Source of the DNA: Eublepharis macularius
Taxonomy: Eukaryota > Chordata > Lepidosauria > Squamata > Eublepharidae
Direction of reading: 5' to 3'
DNA: 64,000 nt
Assembly (NCBI RefSeq): GCF_028583425.1
Contig: NC_072793.1
Span: forward strand, 98,937,689-99,001,688
The position numbers and the translations under genes were made by a program. The notes beneath the pieces are model-generated. The model searched no databases. It saw nothing but the letters and a program-made list of their open reading frames with translations, and was not told where the DNA came from. Shown piece after piece: positions 33,904 through 45,944 of this stretch (position 1 is its first letter; the number at the start of each line of letters is the position of its first letter).

Positions 33904-35809
33904 GTGACTGGAGGTGAAGTTATCTTGTTGATGAATGGCTTGATTGAGTTACTGGATGGGTCTGTATAATAAAGGATGCCTTTGATGGGGGAGAAATGTA
34001 GAGGTGATAGTCCTGTAAACATTGATCATTATCCTGAGTGTGAGAGACACCAGATAGTCACAAATAACACTTGGGGCATGGGAAATGGGCTTTCTCATCA
34101 AGTACTTGACTCCACAGGCCTGGTCATGGTGTGATGGAGTCTTTCTGTACCACAGGCTCCTGGGATCTTAGTGCGCTCCAGGGAGCATGGATGTTGGTGG
34201 GTAACAATAGCAACTGGAAATCAGCACAGAAGGAACTTTATACTGATGAGAATAAGTCCCAGACTTTGCTATAACATACCACGTAGGCACGCCAAGAGAA
34301 GAAGAATGAACAAGAATAGTAGAACTATTTTTTAAAAATAGATCAGTTAACATATGGAGGGAGGACCTCTGTGTTACAATTAAATATTAAAAAGCAACAA
34401 GACAACATTATAAAAAATGAAAGGAACTGAATGAACACAATTAGCAAAGAATGAAACTGGGATGGGAGTGATATTAATTGAACCTATTATAAAACACTAA
34501 TGGCATTTGAAAACCTAATTTTTGCATTGTCGAACCATTTTGATTAAGTGTTAAATGCTGCTCTTATGAACTTGTTATATTTTGTACTAGAATATTAATT
34601 TCTGACTTTTCCCATCTTTTATCTTCCTTCCCTTAAAAGATGCTTCTGTGCCAAGTCAGGCAGCACATACTCCCCAATTAATTGCCCTTGCCTTTCCTTC
34701 TGCATATATACTGTGGCACCCAGTTTCCCTTCCTCCAAGAAGTGTGAGAACAGCCATGCACATTCAGGCAAGAAGCATGAGCCAGGAATAAAGTGGGAGC
34801 TGATAAACAGAGGTAAGCAATTATTGAGCAGGCAGTAGCAGTGGAAATGCAGTTCATGAAACTTTTTAGAATGGAATAAACAAAACAATTGAAAGAAATC
34901 TGAGTCTTAAAAGTGTTTCCCATGAAATTTCATCTTGGGCAGTGATTGTTATTTTTATCTGTAGCTGTATCGCTCATGCTTCCCCTTCAAGAAGTTATTT
35001 CTTGAGCTCATAATGCCAGCAGTGGGGAGGTGCATGGAGAATTACAATGGCCTGCACAACTATGATGCATCAGTCATAAAGCATATTTATGAGGGCAAAA
35101 ATAAACAGCTGCAGCACAGGAGATCCAAGTTCAAGTCCAGGACTTAGTTGCTGATAGAAGGCCTTTGCAGCAGTCAGGGCACTGAACTAATTTAAGATTA
35201 ACAAAAGCTTTATTATTAGAACTGACAAAACTGGATAGGAAAGTGAAGAGATAAGCTTAGCTATCTTAAAAGAGAAGTGAGTGTGGGGAATTCTAGAAGG
35301 ACAAACTAAGATTAGCATTTTTCAGACAAACAAAGGGAAAAGGTACTTAAGAAAGTATTTCCTCTATAGTTTTGTCTGCCAAGAGCTTGTTGTTTTCTTC
35401 TTTTTTGTATACTCGACATTGCTGTATTCCATTATTAGCAAATAAGTATTTATGCCTTGTCTGGCTTCACACTTATCCACCCATGTTATCAGGTTGGCTT
35501 CCCAGCTAATACTTTTGCTGTCCATAAAAGAATAAAAAGATGTACCTGAAGAATCAGATATAGGTCCTCTGGAGACCTGAAAATCCAGCTAGTGGCAGCA
35601 CTAAAGTTTATATAGGTTTGGTTTTTGCTTCGATTGAGTGATGAGCCTGGGATGTAGGATGGAACTTCAGGCTAGAAAGAAACTTTGACCAGATCGCAAA
35701 TTGCAATACTTTGTTCTGTGGCTTTCAGAATTATCCTGGATTAGAATAATACCTGGACTAGTGTTGTGAAGGTAAAACAGCATAACTCCTCATATAGCCC
35801 ACTTTAACC
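33904..35809. other. No confident feature
   Basis: 33904-34380 probably continues the element split by the solo LTR. A segment near 35130-35420 ('aaaagctttattattag') is reminiscent of minus-oriented LTRs, but no ends were found. Confidence 0.35.
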
Positions 35810-35991
35810 TTATTGGAGGAAGGATATAAATATAATTAATAATAATGCAAACATCCTCTTTTTCTTATTCAACTTTAGCTTCCGTGCTTTCTTCTTTTCT
35901 TCTTTCTGGCTTTCCACTTTAGCCTGTTCTCTTTGATCTCGTGCTATCATCCAGTTGCAATCAGTGTAGATCATTATTATAAATGTGGCAA
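35810..35991 (-). other. Candidate host exon, weak
   Basis: On the minus strand a good acceptor (tcctcttttctttag) precedes 35991. The frame then reads ATFIIMIYTDCNWMIARDQR and continues through a Lys/Glu-rich helix (EQAKVESQKEEKKKARKLKL) to a stop at 35812-35810. A short hydrophobic segment followed by a charged coiled coil would fit a small membrane protein. I do not recognise it, see no donor or partner exon, and it could be chance. Confidence 0.2.
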
Positions 35992-37940
35992 CTAAAGAAA
36001 AGAGGACACAGTTTACCACTTGCACATGCTAATAATTTTCACATGTACAAAGGACTGCTGCACTCTACTCATTCACAAAGATGTACACTGGAATCTAAAC
36101 AGGGCCTTCCCGTCCCCGTCCCCCCCACACACACACCGTTTGGTAGTAAAGCAGCACAGGCAGCTTGCAGTGCATAGGCTGTGATTGCTGTCATTACTGC
36201 CCCCCCTCCAAGCTGCCTCTCTATGTTTCATCATGATCTTTCACACTGCTGTATTCCTGCTGCATTCTCCCTCCCTCTGTCTCTCTCAGCTGTTGTCTCC
36301 TGTTGTCTTATTCTTCCCTCTCCCAAGAGATGCTTTCCTGGGAGAAGTTAACTTGAATTGATCTGCCATTTAATTACCTGATGTGTTCATTGCTCTGCTT
36401 GTGGTTTCCAAATAGCCCTCCCTGAGAGTCTTTCTGGGCAGAAGATAGGAGAAGCATAAAGAGGAGCTAGCAGCAGCATAGCCAGACTGCAGCTTCCTCA
36501 GAAACAAGACACCTGCCAGCAACACCTGTGCTCATAAATGTGTGCTGCCTTCTTTGGTCAGGTCCCAGTTTTCAGTGAGATGGATGTATCTATTCCATGG
36601 CAGCAAAACAAGTTGGCTCACTGGAACACATGAAGGCCTCTAACAAGACACATGGCCTCCTTCCATTTCATTTCAATTGCTTTTGCTTCAAAGCTCCATA
36701 TTATGGCTTTCACTCCACTACAAGTGAGTATGTAAACAAAAAGGAATGGACAAAATAAAGGAACGTGATGGGCAGCACAACCCTGAGGCCCACTACACTG
36801 CCTGTGCCCACTTGCAGGCATAGCTGTGGTAACACTCATCCTCTCCCTAAAGACTTTCATGAGAGATCTACACTGACAGCCAAGCCCAGCAAGGCATGGT
36901 GAGGCCACTGCTGAGACTGCCTGCCCCACCGTTCCCCTGACAACCCTACCAGCATCCCCCAATGGCTGCGCCGCCCTGATGACAGGCACATGAGTGGCAA
37001 GCAAAGGCATAGCCAATGCACGGGTAGTGATCCTCACTGCCTGTCAACACCTCCATTCCGCACCCCCACCAGAGAACAAACAGCAGGGGACAACATGCCC
37101 CCGTGGTCACGGCACTCATATTGGGGCACCCGGCTGGGGAGAGGCTGTCCCTGGGGGCACCCCAGTGCTGCGGGGGCAGCCCCCATCACTGGCTCTGCCA
37201 GGGGCACTCAGCTGCCCCACATGGTCCGGGAAGCTGGACCCTTGCTGTATGGAGGGCTATGCCCCGACTACGGCACTTGCAGTCAGCAACATCCTCCCTT
37301 GCCAGATCACATGCCCCACTGGACAGGGCTGGCATTACCAACCTGGGCATGCCCACATGGATGTAATGAGGTGGACTGCTCCCTTCCTCAATCATCCTGT
37401 CACCACAGAGGATCTCTCTATGCAGATGAGACGGCTGTCCTGGCAAGAACCACTCTCAGTTGTACACTGCCAGGGAGGTGCTCAAGGGGAGGTGTGCTGC
37501 CGGGGAGGAGCTTGCTCCAGTGGTTGCTGCAGCCATCCTGTGTTCCCTGGCAGCTTCCCAGCACTGGAGCAGAAATGCCAATAGCTGTGACCCAAAAGAC
37601 CCCCCCCCCCGGGAGATGGTAAGCAGGGAGATTGCAAGCAAGTGGCTCATCCAACTTGGGCAGTCTTCAGGCTACCTGGACCATTCCTATTGAGACTGCT
37701 AATCCTGGTAGTATTGCTAGAGAGCTGATGTGTGCTTGCACAACCACATGTGTACTCCATCCTTCCCAGACCAGTATTCTACATGAAGTACCAATCCAGG
37801 GGGGACAATTCCCTCCCTCCATATCTTTCTTTTCTTTGGTACTCCTGTCTTAAAGGTCCTAGTTAGAATGGGGGAATGCTGAGCAGCCATTTGTCCAGAC
37901 CCACACTGTCACTGGTGAAGAGAAGAACCTTCCAAGTGCT
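35992..37940. other. No recognised gene; GC-richer from about 36750
   Basis: Overlapping long frames on both strands (for example 36990-37622 +) reflect GC-rich composition and lack known motifs. C-rich/AC tract at 36119-36137 and a C-run near 37600-37610. Origin unknown. Confidence 0.4.
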
Positions 37941-38134
37941 GGACCATTTTCACACTACTAGCCTGCTTCCATGATGTTGCAAAACATTGTGCAAAAAACG
38001 TGGAAGATAGCGTCTTCTCACGAGAGTTTTGCGCGACGTAGCACAAAACTCTCACAAGAAGATGCTATCTTCCGTGTTTTTTGCGCGATGTTTCGCAACA
38101 TCACGGAAGCAGGTTATTAGTGTGAAAATGGCCC
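37941..38134. mobile_element. Long near-perfect hairpin MITE
   Basis: GGACCATTTTCACACTACTA at the left pairs with TTAGTGTGAAAATGGCCC at the right. The arms of about 95 bp meet near 38038 and include 'gcttccatgatgttgc' and 'gaagatagcgtcttctcac' with their inverses. No target duplication is clear. Ends resemble those of 10775/16301. Confidence 0.8.
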
Positions 38135-40363
38135 TGGGAGCTCCCATCCTGTGGGCATGTGCATGTAGTGCATGGACTGACCCTTCCACACTCCTGCAGA
38201 TCATCCTCACCCTCCAGGCTGCCACTGCCATCAGCCTAGAGCCTCAGATCCCAGTGGCGCAAAGGAGGTTTACAGTCCACCCCCAGCACGTGGGCAAGAA
38301 TTTACATCTCACACCATTTACTGTGCTGCTGAGCTGGGGTGCTAGATGGAAAGAGGTGGTATGTGGCAGTGGCCTCCACAGGATCAACAGACCACTGCAC
38401 CTTTTGGGGTGCCTGGTGGTTCCCCGGGGCCACCACTTCCCTGGCAGCCCAGGGCCATGGACCTTCCCTGGGAATGTGCTGTGGGGCTGCCCCAGAAAGA
38501 AGTAGGGGGGGCTACTGTCGGCCATGTGTGAACAAACAGGCAGAGAGGAAGTAGTTTTCGACACAGACTTAATTGAACTGCAAAGAGTGAAGAGAATGTC
38601 TGGCTGCTTGCTGCCAACTCCTCTCAGCCAGGATGGTAGCTGAGCCTGTTTGTGCTGCGGTTGGAGCCACAAGAGCCATTCGTCATGCCATCTTTTCAGG
38701 ATTGGATTTGAGTCGAAGGCTGCTTGGGGAATGGCTCCAAGGGCTGGTCTCAGATGGTATCCAAGGAAAGATCACTGGGAGCTGGAACAGCCATGCTCCT
38801 TGGTCTCCCTGATGGGTTGAAACCTGCCTGAAAAAGAAACAGACATGTGGCAAGAGGCCGGGCCACACACAAGCCATGACCAGGTCTGCCACATCCTAGG
38901 AGGGTTTCATGGCCAGAGGCAGCAGTAGCAACACCAGCATCAGAGGTGCTGCCAGCAACCAGATGATGCTCTTCCAATGGGAAGGTGCTCGTCATCTGCA
39001 TTCAAGCATTCACTCCTGTGGCTGCTTAGAGCGCTGATCCTGTGAGGGAAACAGTCAAGGGGTTGTGTGCCCACTATCGTGGGGGAGTTGCCAGAGCTAG
39101 GACCCAGTCACACTAGCCCATGGTTGTCCCCTCTCCTCTGCTCAAGTGTGGGACTGGGAAAAGGGGTCTGAGCAGAGCCCTGCCATGGGCTGCTTGGGAG
39201 CCTCCCACCAAAACAACTGTGTCAAACATAGCTCCCTGAGTGACTGCCTCTTTGGCAGGAATGTGTCACGCCTCCCTAGTGATCCTCATCTGCAGAGGCC
39301 TGCATTGGGGGGGAGGTGAGGTGAGGCCAGTGTGAAAGAATAGGCTGAGGCAGCTACTTCCCCAGCTCCCTCTTACCTGACAGTGCACCTCTACCCCTCC
39401 TCAAGCCAGCACTCAGGAGATGGGCAACCTGACTATCTACTACCTGAATGGTAGTAGATAGTCAGACATTCTGGACATGGATCTCCTCCTACATGTGAGT
39501 GTGAGGCACACTCCATGTTCTGCTAAGTTCCCTCTGCACACTCTTGCCCCACCACTGTGAGCAACATCTCCCACCTCACTCTCTAAATCCCCATGGCAGG
39601 GAGATCTTAGGTAGAGCATCTGGCCGCCTCCCCACAGGTGCCCCAGCCAGAGTTTATGTAAAGTACCTGGGGAGCTGATTGGGTGCGGGGGGCTTGGCTG
39701 CCATGGGGCCAGAGCAGAATGGTCTCCACAGTAGTTGGCATCCTATGCTCCACCAGGCTGCTTGGGCGGGATCAGGCACAGATGGGGGGGGGGATGACTT
39801 TTCCTGTACAATGGGTGCCTATGGGCTATGCTGTCATTTTTCATGGTGTAACTTTCTGCCTCTGCTGGGGGCATTCCCATGCCAGAAATGGCTTAGGGAG
39901 CTGACTAAGTCACTTCCCAGCCCAATGGCACAGGGATTTATGCCCCAGTTATGTAACCCAGGCACCAGTGGAGGATCTGGGCAGAGTGGTGCCAGGCAGC
40001 TGTGTCAATGTAGGGAGGATTACACCAGTGTAAGTCCAGGATACACCGGCATAAATCCTAGTTGGCTCCCAGGGTGCTCCCCCCACCCCAGGATTGTGCT
40101 GTAAGTTTACTTACTTTGTTTACGTTGCTCCTTTGTCCAAAGACTTTAAGATACCAAGATTCAAACCCCTTTCATACATTATTTTGAGGGGATATGCTGA
40201 GATATATTGTTGAGGATAAGGGACTGTAGCACATGAATCTATGAGATGATGCCTACCCATTCAGCCTGTTATCCCTCTATTTTAACATTCAGTTAGGAAG
40301 ATGCTATTCTTCTGAGATACAGCCAAATGTAATTTAGTGATTAAATTTTCAGAAGTATCGTAA
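38135..40363. other. No recognised gene; GC-rich
   Basis: Contains a perfect 16-bp stem-loop at 39429-39465. Long frames (for example 38029-38505 and 39679-40104) lack recognisable domains. Confidence 0.4.
39429..39465. repeat. Perfect 16-bp stem-loop
   Basis: CTGACTATCTACTACC, loop TGAAT, GGTAGTAGATAGTCAG. No T-run follows on either strand, so a terminator role is not suggested. Confidence 0.85.
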
Positions 40364-40368
40364 CAAGG

Positions 40369-41360
40369 TGTCACAAACCCTCATCTCAGACTTGGGCTGA
40401 CCTTTCCCTATCCTGAGGTAAAACTTCTCCTCTCTAAGCCTATGAAGCTGTGTACTGGGTTGGGAAGCCTTAAGTAGTGTGGTTGATGTTAAACTTCAAC
40501 TTTATTTCTTGTCACACCCTTCAGTAACATATAAGTGGAATGGTTACCCAGCCAAGTCCAAGTAGGGGGAAGATCAGGGGTTTGTTCTTCCATAAACAGA
40601 AACTGGCACACGAGGCTTGAGGAGATTCAAAATGTAACAGAAGTTTTATTTACAAGTAGGTAATGTAAGATGGCAGGTAGGTAGGTGTTTGAACTGAAGT
40701 AATGGAAAGGTTTTTGCACAGAAACTTCACTGGTGTGAGGCACAAAACACTTGGTATGATTCTAAGTTGCTGGCTTCTTTGAGAGATGTTGATATGATTA
40801 GATTTAAAGATGTTAAAGTGAGTTCTTTCAGAGGCTGGCACTGCTTCACAAATGCTCCACTTTTAACACGCAGACACAACATGACTACCCTTCCTCTTCA
40901 GACCTTAGGGTATGCCACTGAGTCAAACCCTTTCAAGATACTGGGCAGGCATTATAGTTATGAGTTACAGCCCTGTTCCTGGTGCTGAAGAGGAGACTCC
41001 TTTCTACCCACTTCCTTGGCCCACTATAATTCCCAGATCTCTTGAGTCTACGCAGGAATTAGTGCTCTTTCCCACTTTAGTCCACGGACTAAAAGTGCTT
41101 CATGAATGTACTGATTTCACTTTTAAGGGTACTCCTTCCCTTCTTTCCTCACACAGAGGACTCTCTGGCTGACTCTCTCTGGTCAGAAGCCAGTCTCCAA
41201 CTCCCCTCTCTCTTGTTTACTCCAACTGTCAATCCCTCAACATTCCATCTCCAACTGCCATTTCAGGCTAGCCACAAGGGGGGGGAGGGAGGTGGAGAAA
41301 CATTTCAATCATCCTCTTTACTGTTTGGCAATTTCAGCATTTGAAGCTGAGTCCATCACA
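40369..41360 (-). repeat. Solo LTR
   Basis: TGTCACAAACCC...GTCCATCACA, 992 bp, with candidate 5-bp duplications CAAGG (40364-40368) and CAAAG (41361-41365), 4 of 5 matching. The inverse polyadenylation signal TTTATT at 40645-40650 sets the orientation. Relatives lie at 4970-5350 and 28109-29456, so one LTR family colonised this window at least three times. Confidence 0.75.
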
Positions 41361-41439
41361 CAAAGTCTGAAGGCAAGAAATATTTTGCAGCTAACCTTCC
41401 ACAGCTGGCATGTAAATATGTACTCTTCTCTCAGACTTA

Positions 41440-41522
41440 CAGTGTAATCCTATGCAGAATTATTCCAGTCTAAATCTACTGAAATTGCTTCGACTGGTGT
41501 AATTCTGCATAGGATTGCATTG
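41440..41522. mobile_element. Palindromic MITE with TTA target duplication, copy A
   Basis: 83 bp, CAGTGTAATCCTATGCAGAA...TTCTGCATAGGATTGCATTG, flanked by TTA at 41437-41439 and 41523-41525. TTA is not self-complementary, so the direct repeat is meaningful and fits PIF/Harbinger-type TWA targets. Confidence 0.75.
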
Positions 41523-41692
41523 TTAATATATGAAACAGTCCTCAAGTCAATTTCCTAACCAGAAAGGTTAGGAAATTACTTGAAGTCTTATTACTGATAA
41601 ATTACCTATAAAATGCAGGGGGGGGGGGGGCTTCAGTTGCAACTTGATTTGAAGAAACTGATAGGTGATAAAATCATGAAAAGCATCATTTG

Positions 41693-42103
41693 TTAATTCA
41701 TGCAGACCAAGTTGTGGTTTTGTCTCATCATACAGTTTTCAAGGTAAGAAATTAGCAGAAGCGATTTACCATTGCTGCCTTCTGCTTTGCAGTACTCACC
41801 AAGGTTAGTTGAAGTGGCACTGCCGTTGTCTGTGAAAGATCCTACACCAGTGTCACCTTCCACTACTGCTACTGCCCAGTAGCTAACCTTCAAGAATTCT
41901 TCTGCTCCCATCACCATTGGAACATTCAGTTCTCTTCTGCTAATGTGACCATTGATTCCTGAAGGGGGTGCTTGCATCTTAGTCTGGTGTCTCAGCTTTG
42001 ACCATTCTGCCTTGAGTGACTCTTCTAGTCGACTCTTGACCAAGCCTGTGCTCCTGATGGTGTTGCTCTCAGCTTCACTGACACACTCAAACCCCCTCAC
42101 CAT
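41693..42103 (-). other. 136-codon open frame of unknown nature
   Basis: Ends at the junction with a BovB tail. The composition is protein-like (EESLKAEWSKLRHQTKMQAP) but no family is recognised and there is no sign of splice sites or poly(A). It may be chance or a relic of an unknown repeat. Confidence 0.15.
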
Positions 42104-42127
42104 GTTAAGGTGTGTATCCAGGTGGGT

Positions 42128-42430
42128 ACTAGATCAAATCAAGCCTAAATTCATCCTAGAAGCTAAAATGACAAAACTAATGCTACCGTACTTTGGTCAC
42201 ATTATGAGAAGATAAGATTCTCTGGAAAAATCAATAATACTAGAAAAAGTGGAAGGCAGTAGGAAAAGAGGAAGATCTAAAATGAGATGGCTTGACTCAG
42301 TAAAAGAAGCCACGCCCTCCAGTTTACAGGATCTGAGCAAGTTTGTTAATGATAGGACGTTTTGGAGGTCTTTCCTTCATAGTGTTGCCATAGGTCAGAG
42401 GCAACTTGATGGCACATAACACACACACAC
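42128..42430 (+). mobile_element. BovB (RTE) LINE 3' end
   Basis: Encodes DQIKPKFILEAKMTKLMLPY then FGHIMRR, a stop, DSLEK, GSRKRGRSKMRWLDSVKEAT and QRQLDGT. This is the C-terminus of the BovB reverse-transcriptase protein, ending in a very short 3' UTR and (AC)n. It is 5'-truncated with one visible in-frame stop. BovB is abundant in squamates. Confidence 0.85.
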
Positions 42431-43475
42431 AAGTTGTGGTTAAAGGCAAAAAATCAGGACATAATTTTTTTACTAGTCAGTTGGCAACCTTATGTTTGAG
42501 CCCATTAAAAACACACTTATGCAGAGCCAGTTTGAAAGTTGGCATCCTCTGCATTTGAAGCCCAGTTTTTTATGACTGAAACATTGGTGCTCTATTGTTT
42601 ATCTCATTTATGAATGATGGCGTAGGAGGAAGAAGAGAATGGAAGTGGGATGCAAGGGATCTAAAGAAAGAATAAATATTAGTATGGGGAGTACAAAAAG
42701 ACTTGCATGTTTAAAGAGGCAGGAACACTCATTTTTGCCTGCCTTAAATATTTTTTAAAAAGTGTTTGCATTAGGAAGGAAAATTATGCTGTTCTTCATT
42801 ACAACATATATATATATTTACTGCTGTAAGAAAAGATTGTATATTTAGTTGCCCTAATGGAACAGGCATAGTATAACACATCTTACAGTGAGTGCATGAG
42901 CATGCTGTGTTCCTACCATGTACAAATGTTTGAGAGAAACAGCCAATATATATTCCTTTTAAAAAGAAAATGGTGAACTAGTACTAAATATCAGGTTTAA
43001 ATCTCATGCTTCGGCCAAACATGCATGGAATGTCACATAAGAATCACTCAACATGCATTTAAAAAAATTGTATAGACTGAATACCAATTGCATGTGCAGA
43101 GCTAGAATAATAAAAGAAAGGAAAAGCTAGGAGGAGAATGTGTTCTGTATTAATGTACTCTCCCTCCTACCTCAAATTGTGCATCTATAAAACATGCGCC
43201 CTGATACAGAGATGCAAGCCTCTTTGATGATGGGGAAAGATGCAGGCAGGGATTAGCTATGCTAGGTGAGACAATCTCATTCTTTAACATCTTGAATTTG
43301 TGTCCTGCCCTTCTCTATATTGCTTGTTTCTAACAAAAATCAGCAAGAGTACGGTTTCATTTGCTACCATTGCTTTTCAAAATGTAAGATCTGATATTCT
43401 CCATATTTTTACTCAAGATTGTATATTATAGATGCTGTATCATTCTGTTGCATGCTTCCAACACGCAGATTTATT
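42431..43475. other. No recognised feature
   Basis: A+T-rich, with a short (TA)n near 42806-42818. No gene supported. Confidence 0.45.
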
Positions 43476-43655
43476 TGCTTTGCACGGGGCCATTTTGGCC
43501 CCAAAGGGACTGATTCTTAAAGAATTAGCCTTGTGTAAAGTGTAGGAGCAGTCCTACAGCTGGTATGATGACATCACTTCCAGAAGATTGTCCCAGTAAG
43601 TAACATGTCCCCCCCCCTGTCAGGAGGGTATAGGGACCTGGCAACCCTATCCCCC
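43476..43655. repeat. Fold-back repeat related to 47690-48835
   Basis: Shares 'gactgattcttaaagaatta', 'gatgacatcacttcc' and 'ggcaaccct' with the copy at 47690. Palindromic at its centre. Confidence 0.5.
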
Positions 43656-43689
43656 CTCCTTTTGGGCGGGAGAGATTTTTTTTTTCTTG

Positions 43690-44935
43690 TAAAAGTAGAA
43701 ACGCTCAGGGACCTGTAAAATCCAAATACTTTGCCCAATTTGCTTGAAACTTGGGGGTTCTTTGAAGGTCAGGCACCAGACACTCTACTGCAATTTTAGT
43801 GACATTTGGCTGAAAAACAATTACTCTATTCCCTCCCTCACCTTAACAAAAGTCTGCCAAGAAAATGTCTTGATGTGACATCCCCCCATGGGTCAGTAAT
43901 GACTCAGTGCTTGATCAGTGGACTACCTTTACCTTTTTTTTTTATTTCCCCCAGGTTGGTAGGTAAAGGTAGCCCCCTGTGCAAGCACCGAGTCATTACT
44001 GACCCATGAGGGGACATCACATCATGATGTTTTCTTGGCAGACTTTTTGTTATGGGGTGGTTTGCCATTGCCTTCCCCAACTTCCCTGCAGGCATCCCCT
44101 ATATAAAATAATGGAAGAACAATTATGGCTTGGGGTGGAGCAGGTCACTCAGGGGACTGTAGAATTCAAACGCTTTGCATAGTTTGCTTGAAAGTTGGGT
44201 TATTGAAGGACAGGAACTGCTGCAATTTTGGTAATATTTGGTTGAAACTCTCCCATAAGAAATAATGGGAAAACTGCTGATCTAATTCCTTACTTTCCTT
44301 TCCCATTCCTTAAACACATCTCAACAAGAAGCATAGCAAATGAATAGTTTTCAGCAGAAAGGTAAAAGTTTTTATTGTCAGTCAGTCACTATAAGAGTAA
44401 GAAAATGAAATGAATCCAGATGTGGGGGGAGGGGTATTCCTACACCTGGTCTGGAGCTCTCCTGCTAGACTGTGGCCATTTTAGAAATCAGTAGAGGTAG
44501 GTGCAGCTGTAGAGATAAGTGCAGAGAGAGACCTACTTTGGAGGTCTATAAAATTGACCTTCTTTATTTGATCTGCTTGAAAGTAAGGAAGTCTTAGATT
44601 TCTTATTGAAAATAATGGTCTTGAAGGAAAAAATCCTCAGATTTTACTCCCAAACCAGAAATATCCTATCCAGAAATCAGCCATAATGATATGAATCCCA
44701 CCCTCCGCACCCCGAGTCCAGATCAGAACTTATAATGAAAATTTTCCCATTACACACCTGTAGCTGGCAGGGTGATTCCTGGATAAACCCAAACAATTCA
44801 GGTATATTCAGGAATCAAGTAGTCAATATACCCGAATGTATCAGGATATATCTGGGCCTGCGAATTACACCTGAATAATACCATATTATTCAGGTATATT
44901 TTCTATTCAGAAATACCAAATAGTACACTCCTAAT
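43690..44935. mobile_element. hAT-like non-autonomous repeat, copy 3, diverged
   Basis: Repeats the order seen at 20390-20560: 'gggacctgtaaaatcc', 'gcttgaaacttggg', 'gacatttggctgaaaa'; and again at 44150-44270. The right end 'agtacactccta' inverts to TAGGAGTGTACT, similar in layout to TAGGATATGCAC. It carries an inverted SINE-like pair (43840-44095). The left end is uncertain. Confidence 0.4.
43840..44095. mobile_element. Head-to-head pair of a squamate SINE-like repeat
   Basis: The plus copy (43955-44095) reads GGTAGGTAAAGGTAGCCCCC, 'gtgcaagcaccgagtcatta', 'ctgacccatgaggggacatc', 'cttggcagactttttgtta' and 'ggtttgccattgccttcccc', a sequence I associate with very abundant squamate repeats. 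43840-43934 is the same unit inverted and truncated. About 20 bp separate them. Confidence 0.6.
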
Positions 44936-45944
44936 GCTAGGCTATCCAAATGCCTGTTCTTTTCCTCACTCACCCCTTTATTTTATCCTTTCCTTTCAGG
45001 GACAACATCTTGGGCATCTGGAAATCCTTTCCTGCATCAAAATGCCTTTCTTCATTTAGTCTGAAAATCTTTAGAGGGCAGAGCAGCCCCAGAAGCTACA
45101 CCAAAGTCCTCAACCTTTTTACAGTGTGGACACTTTTGGAATTTTGAGAAGGGATGTGAGCACCACCCCCAAATGGCTGCCTTCAGAGGTGGAGCCAAAT
45201 GGAATACTTCTCACACCTCCTGGGAAAGAGGAAAGCCTGAGGGTAGAATAGAACCACATAGTGATTAAGAAAAGCCCAGTTGCTTACCAGTCCTCATCAT
45301 CATCCAGCAGAAAACCCTTGCAATTAAATGTGGAAAGCCAATGACAAGCCCTGTCATACAATGGCTCCATCTTCTTTCTGAAAACCTTGGTGAGTGCCAA
45401 GGGAAGTCCTGGTGGGAACCATGGTACCCTCAGATACTGCATTGGAAAACCTCATTAAGCTCCAAAGCCTGGGAGCACAATCCTCAAGCCTATTCTTAGT
45501 GCTAGGACTTTGGAGTATGGAAAGTAATAAAGACTACCTGTGAGCATGTGCTGAGTGCTTTTCCCTCACTGAACAAAAAGCATACCATCTATCACTCCTT
45601 GTAAATTCCGGGCAAAAGGAGTCTCAAGGGCCTCCAGGGGACTCCCCGTTGATCCTCCTGACAACACCAAGACCCTTCCATTTTGTTCCTCTAGGCCACT
45701 CTCCAGGATGCATATTAGGTAGGATTGCCAGCCCTTGGCTGGGGGCCAAGGCTAGAAATCATGCGATGTTGCAAAGTAATCTTTGATTGCCTTACTAGAA
45801 ATGATATCATACATTGCTGCAATGCTCTACCAGTCTCTAAAATCTCTATGGTTTTACATGTGCTGTCAGTTCTGATTAGATGTCTGGGAGGGAGTTGTTT
45901 GAAAGCAGTCTTAGGTCTATTTCTATAAACAATACACATTTGCT
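44936..45944. other. No recognised feature
   Basis: No gene or named repeat. Confidence 0.45.

Noticed and set aside
35130-35420. Possible minus-oriented LTR
   Set aside because: Only a TTTATT signal and general resemblance; no ends or target duplication.
36990-37622. Open frames of about 200 codons on both strands in GC-rich DNA
   Set aside because: Overlapping frames on both strands, Pro/Gly/Cys-rich without domains; explained by base composition.
38029-38672. 158- and 142-codon frames around the hairpin at 37941
   Set aside because: One starts inside the hairpin MITE; no recognisable motif.
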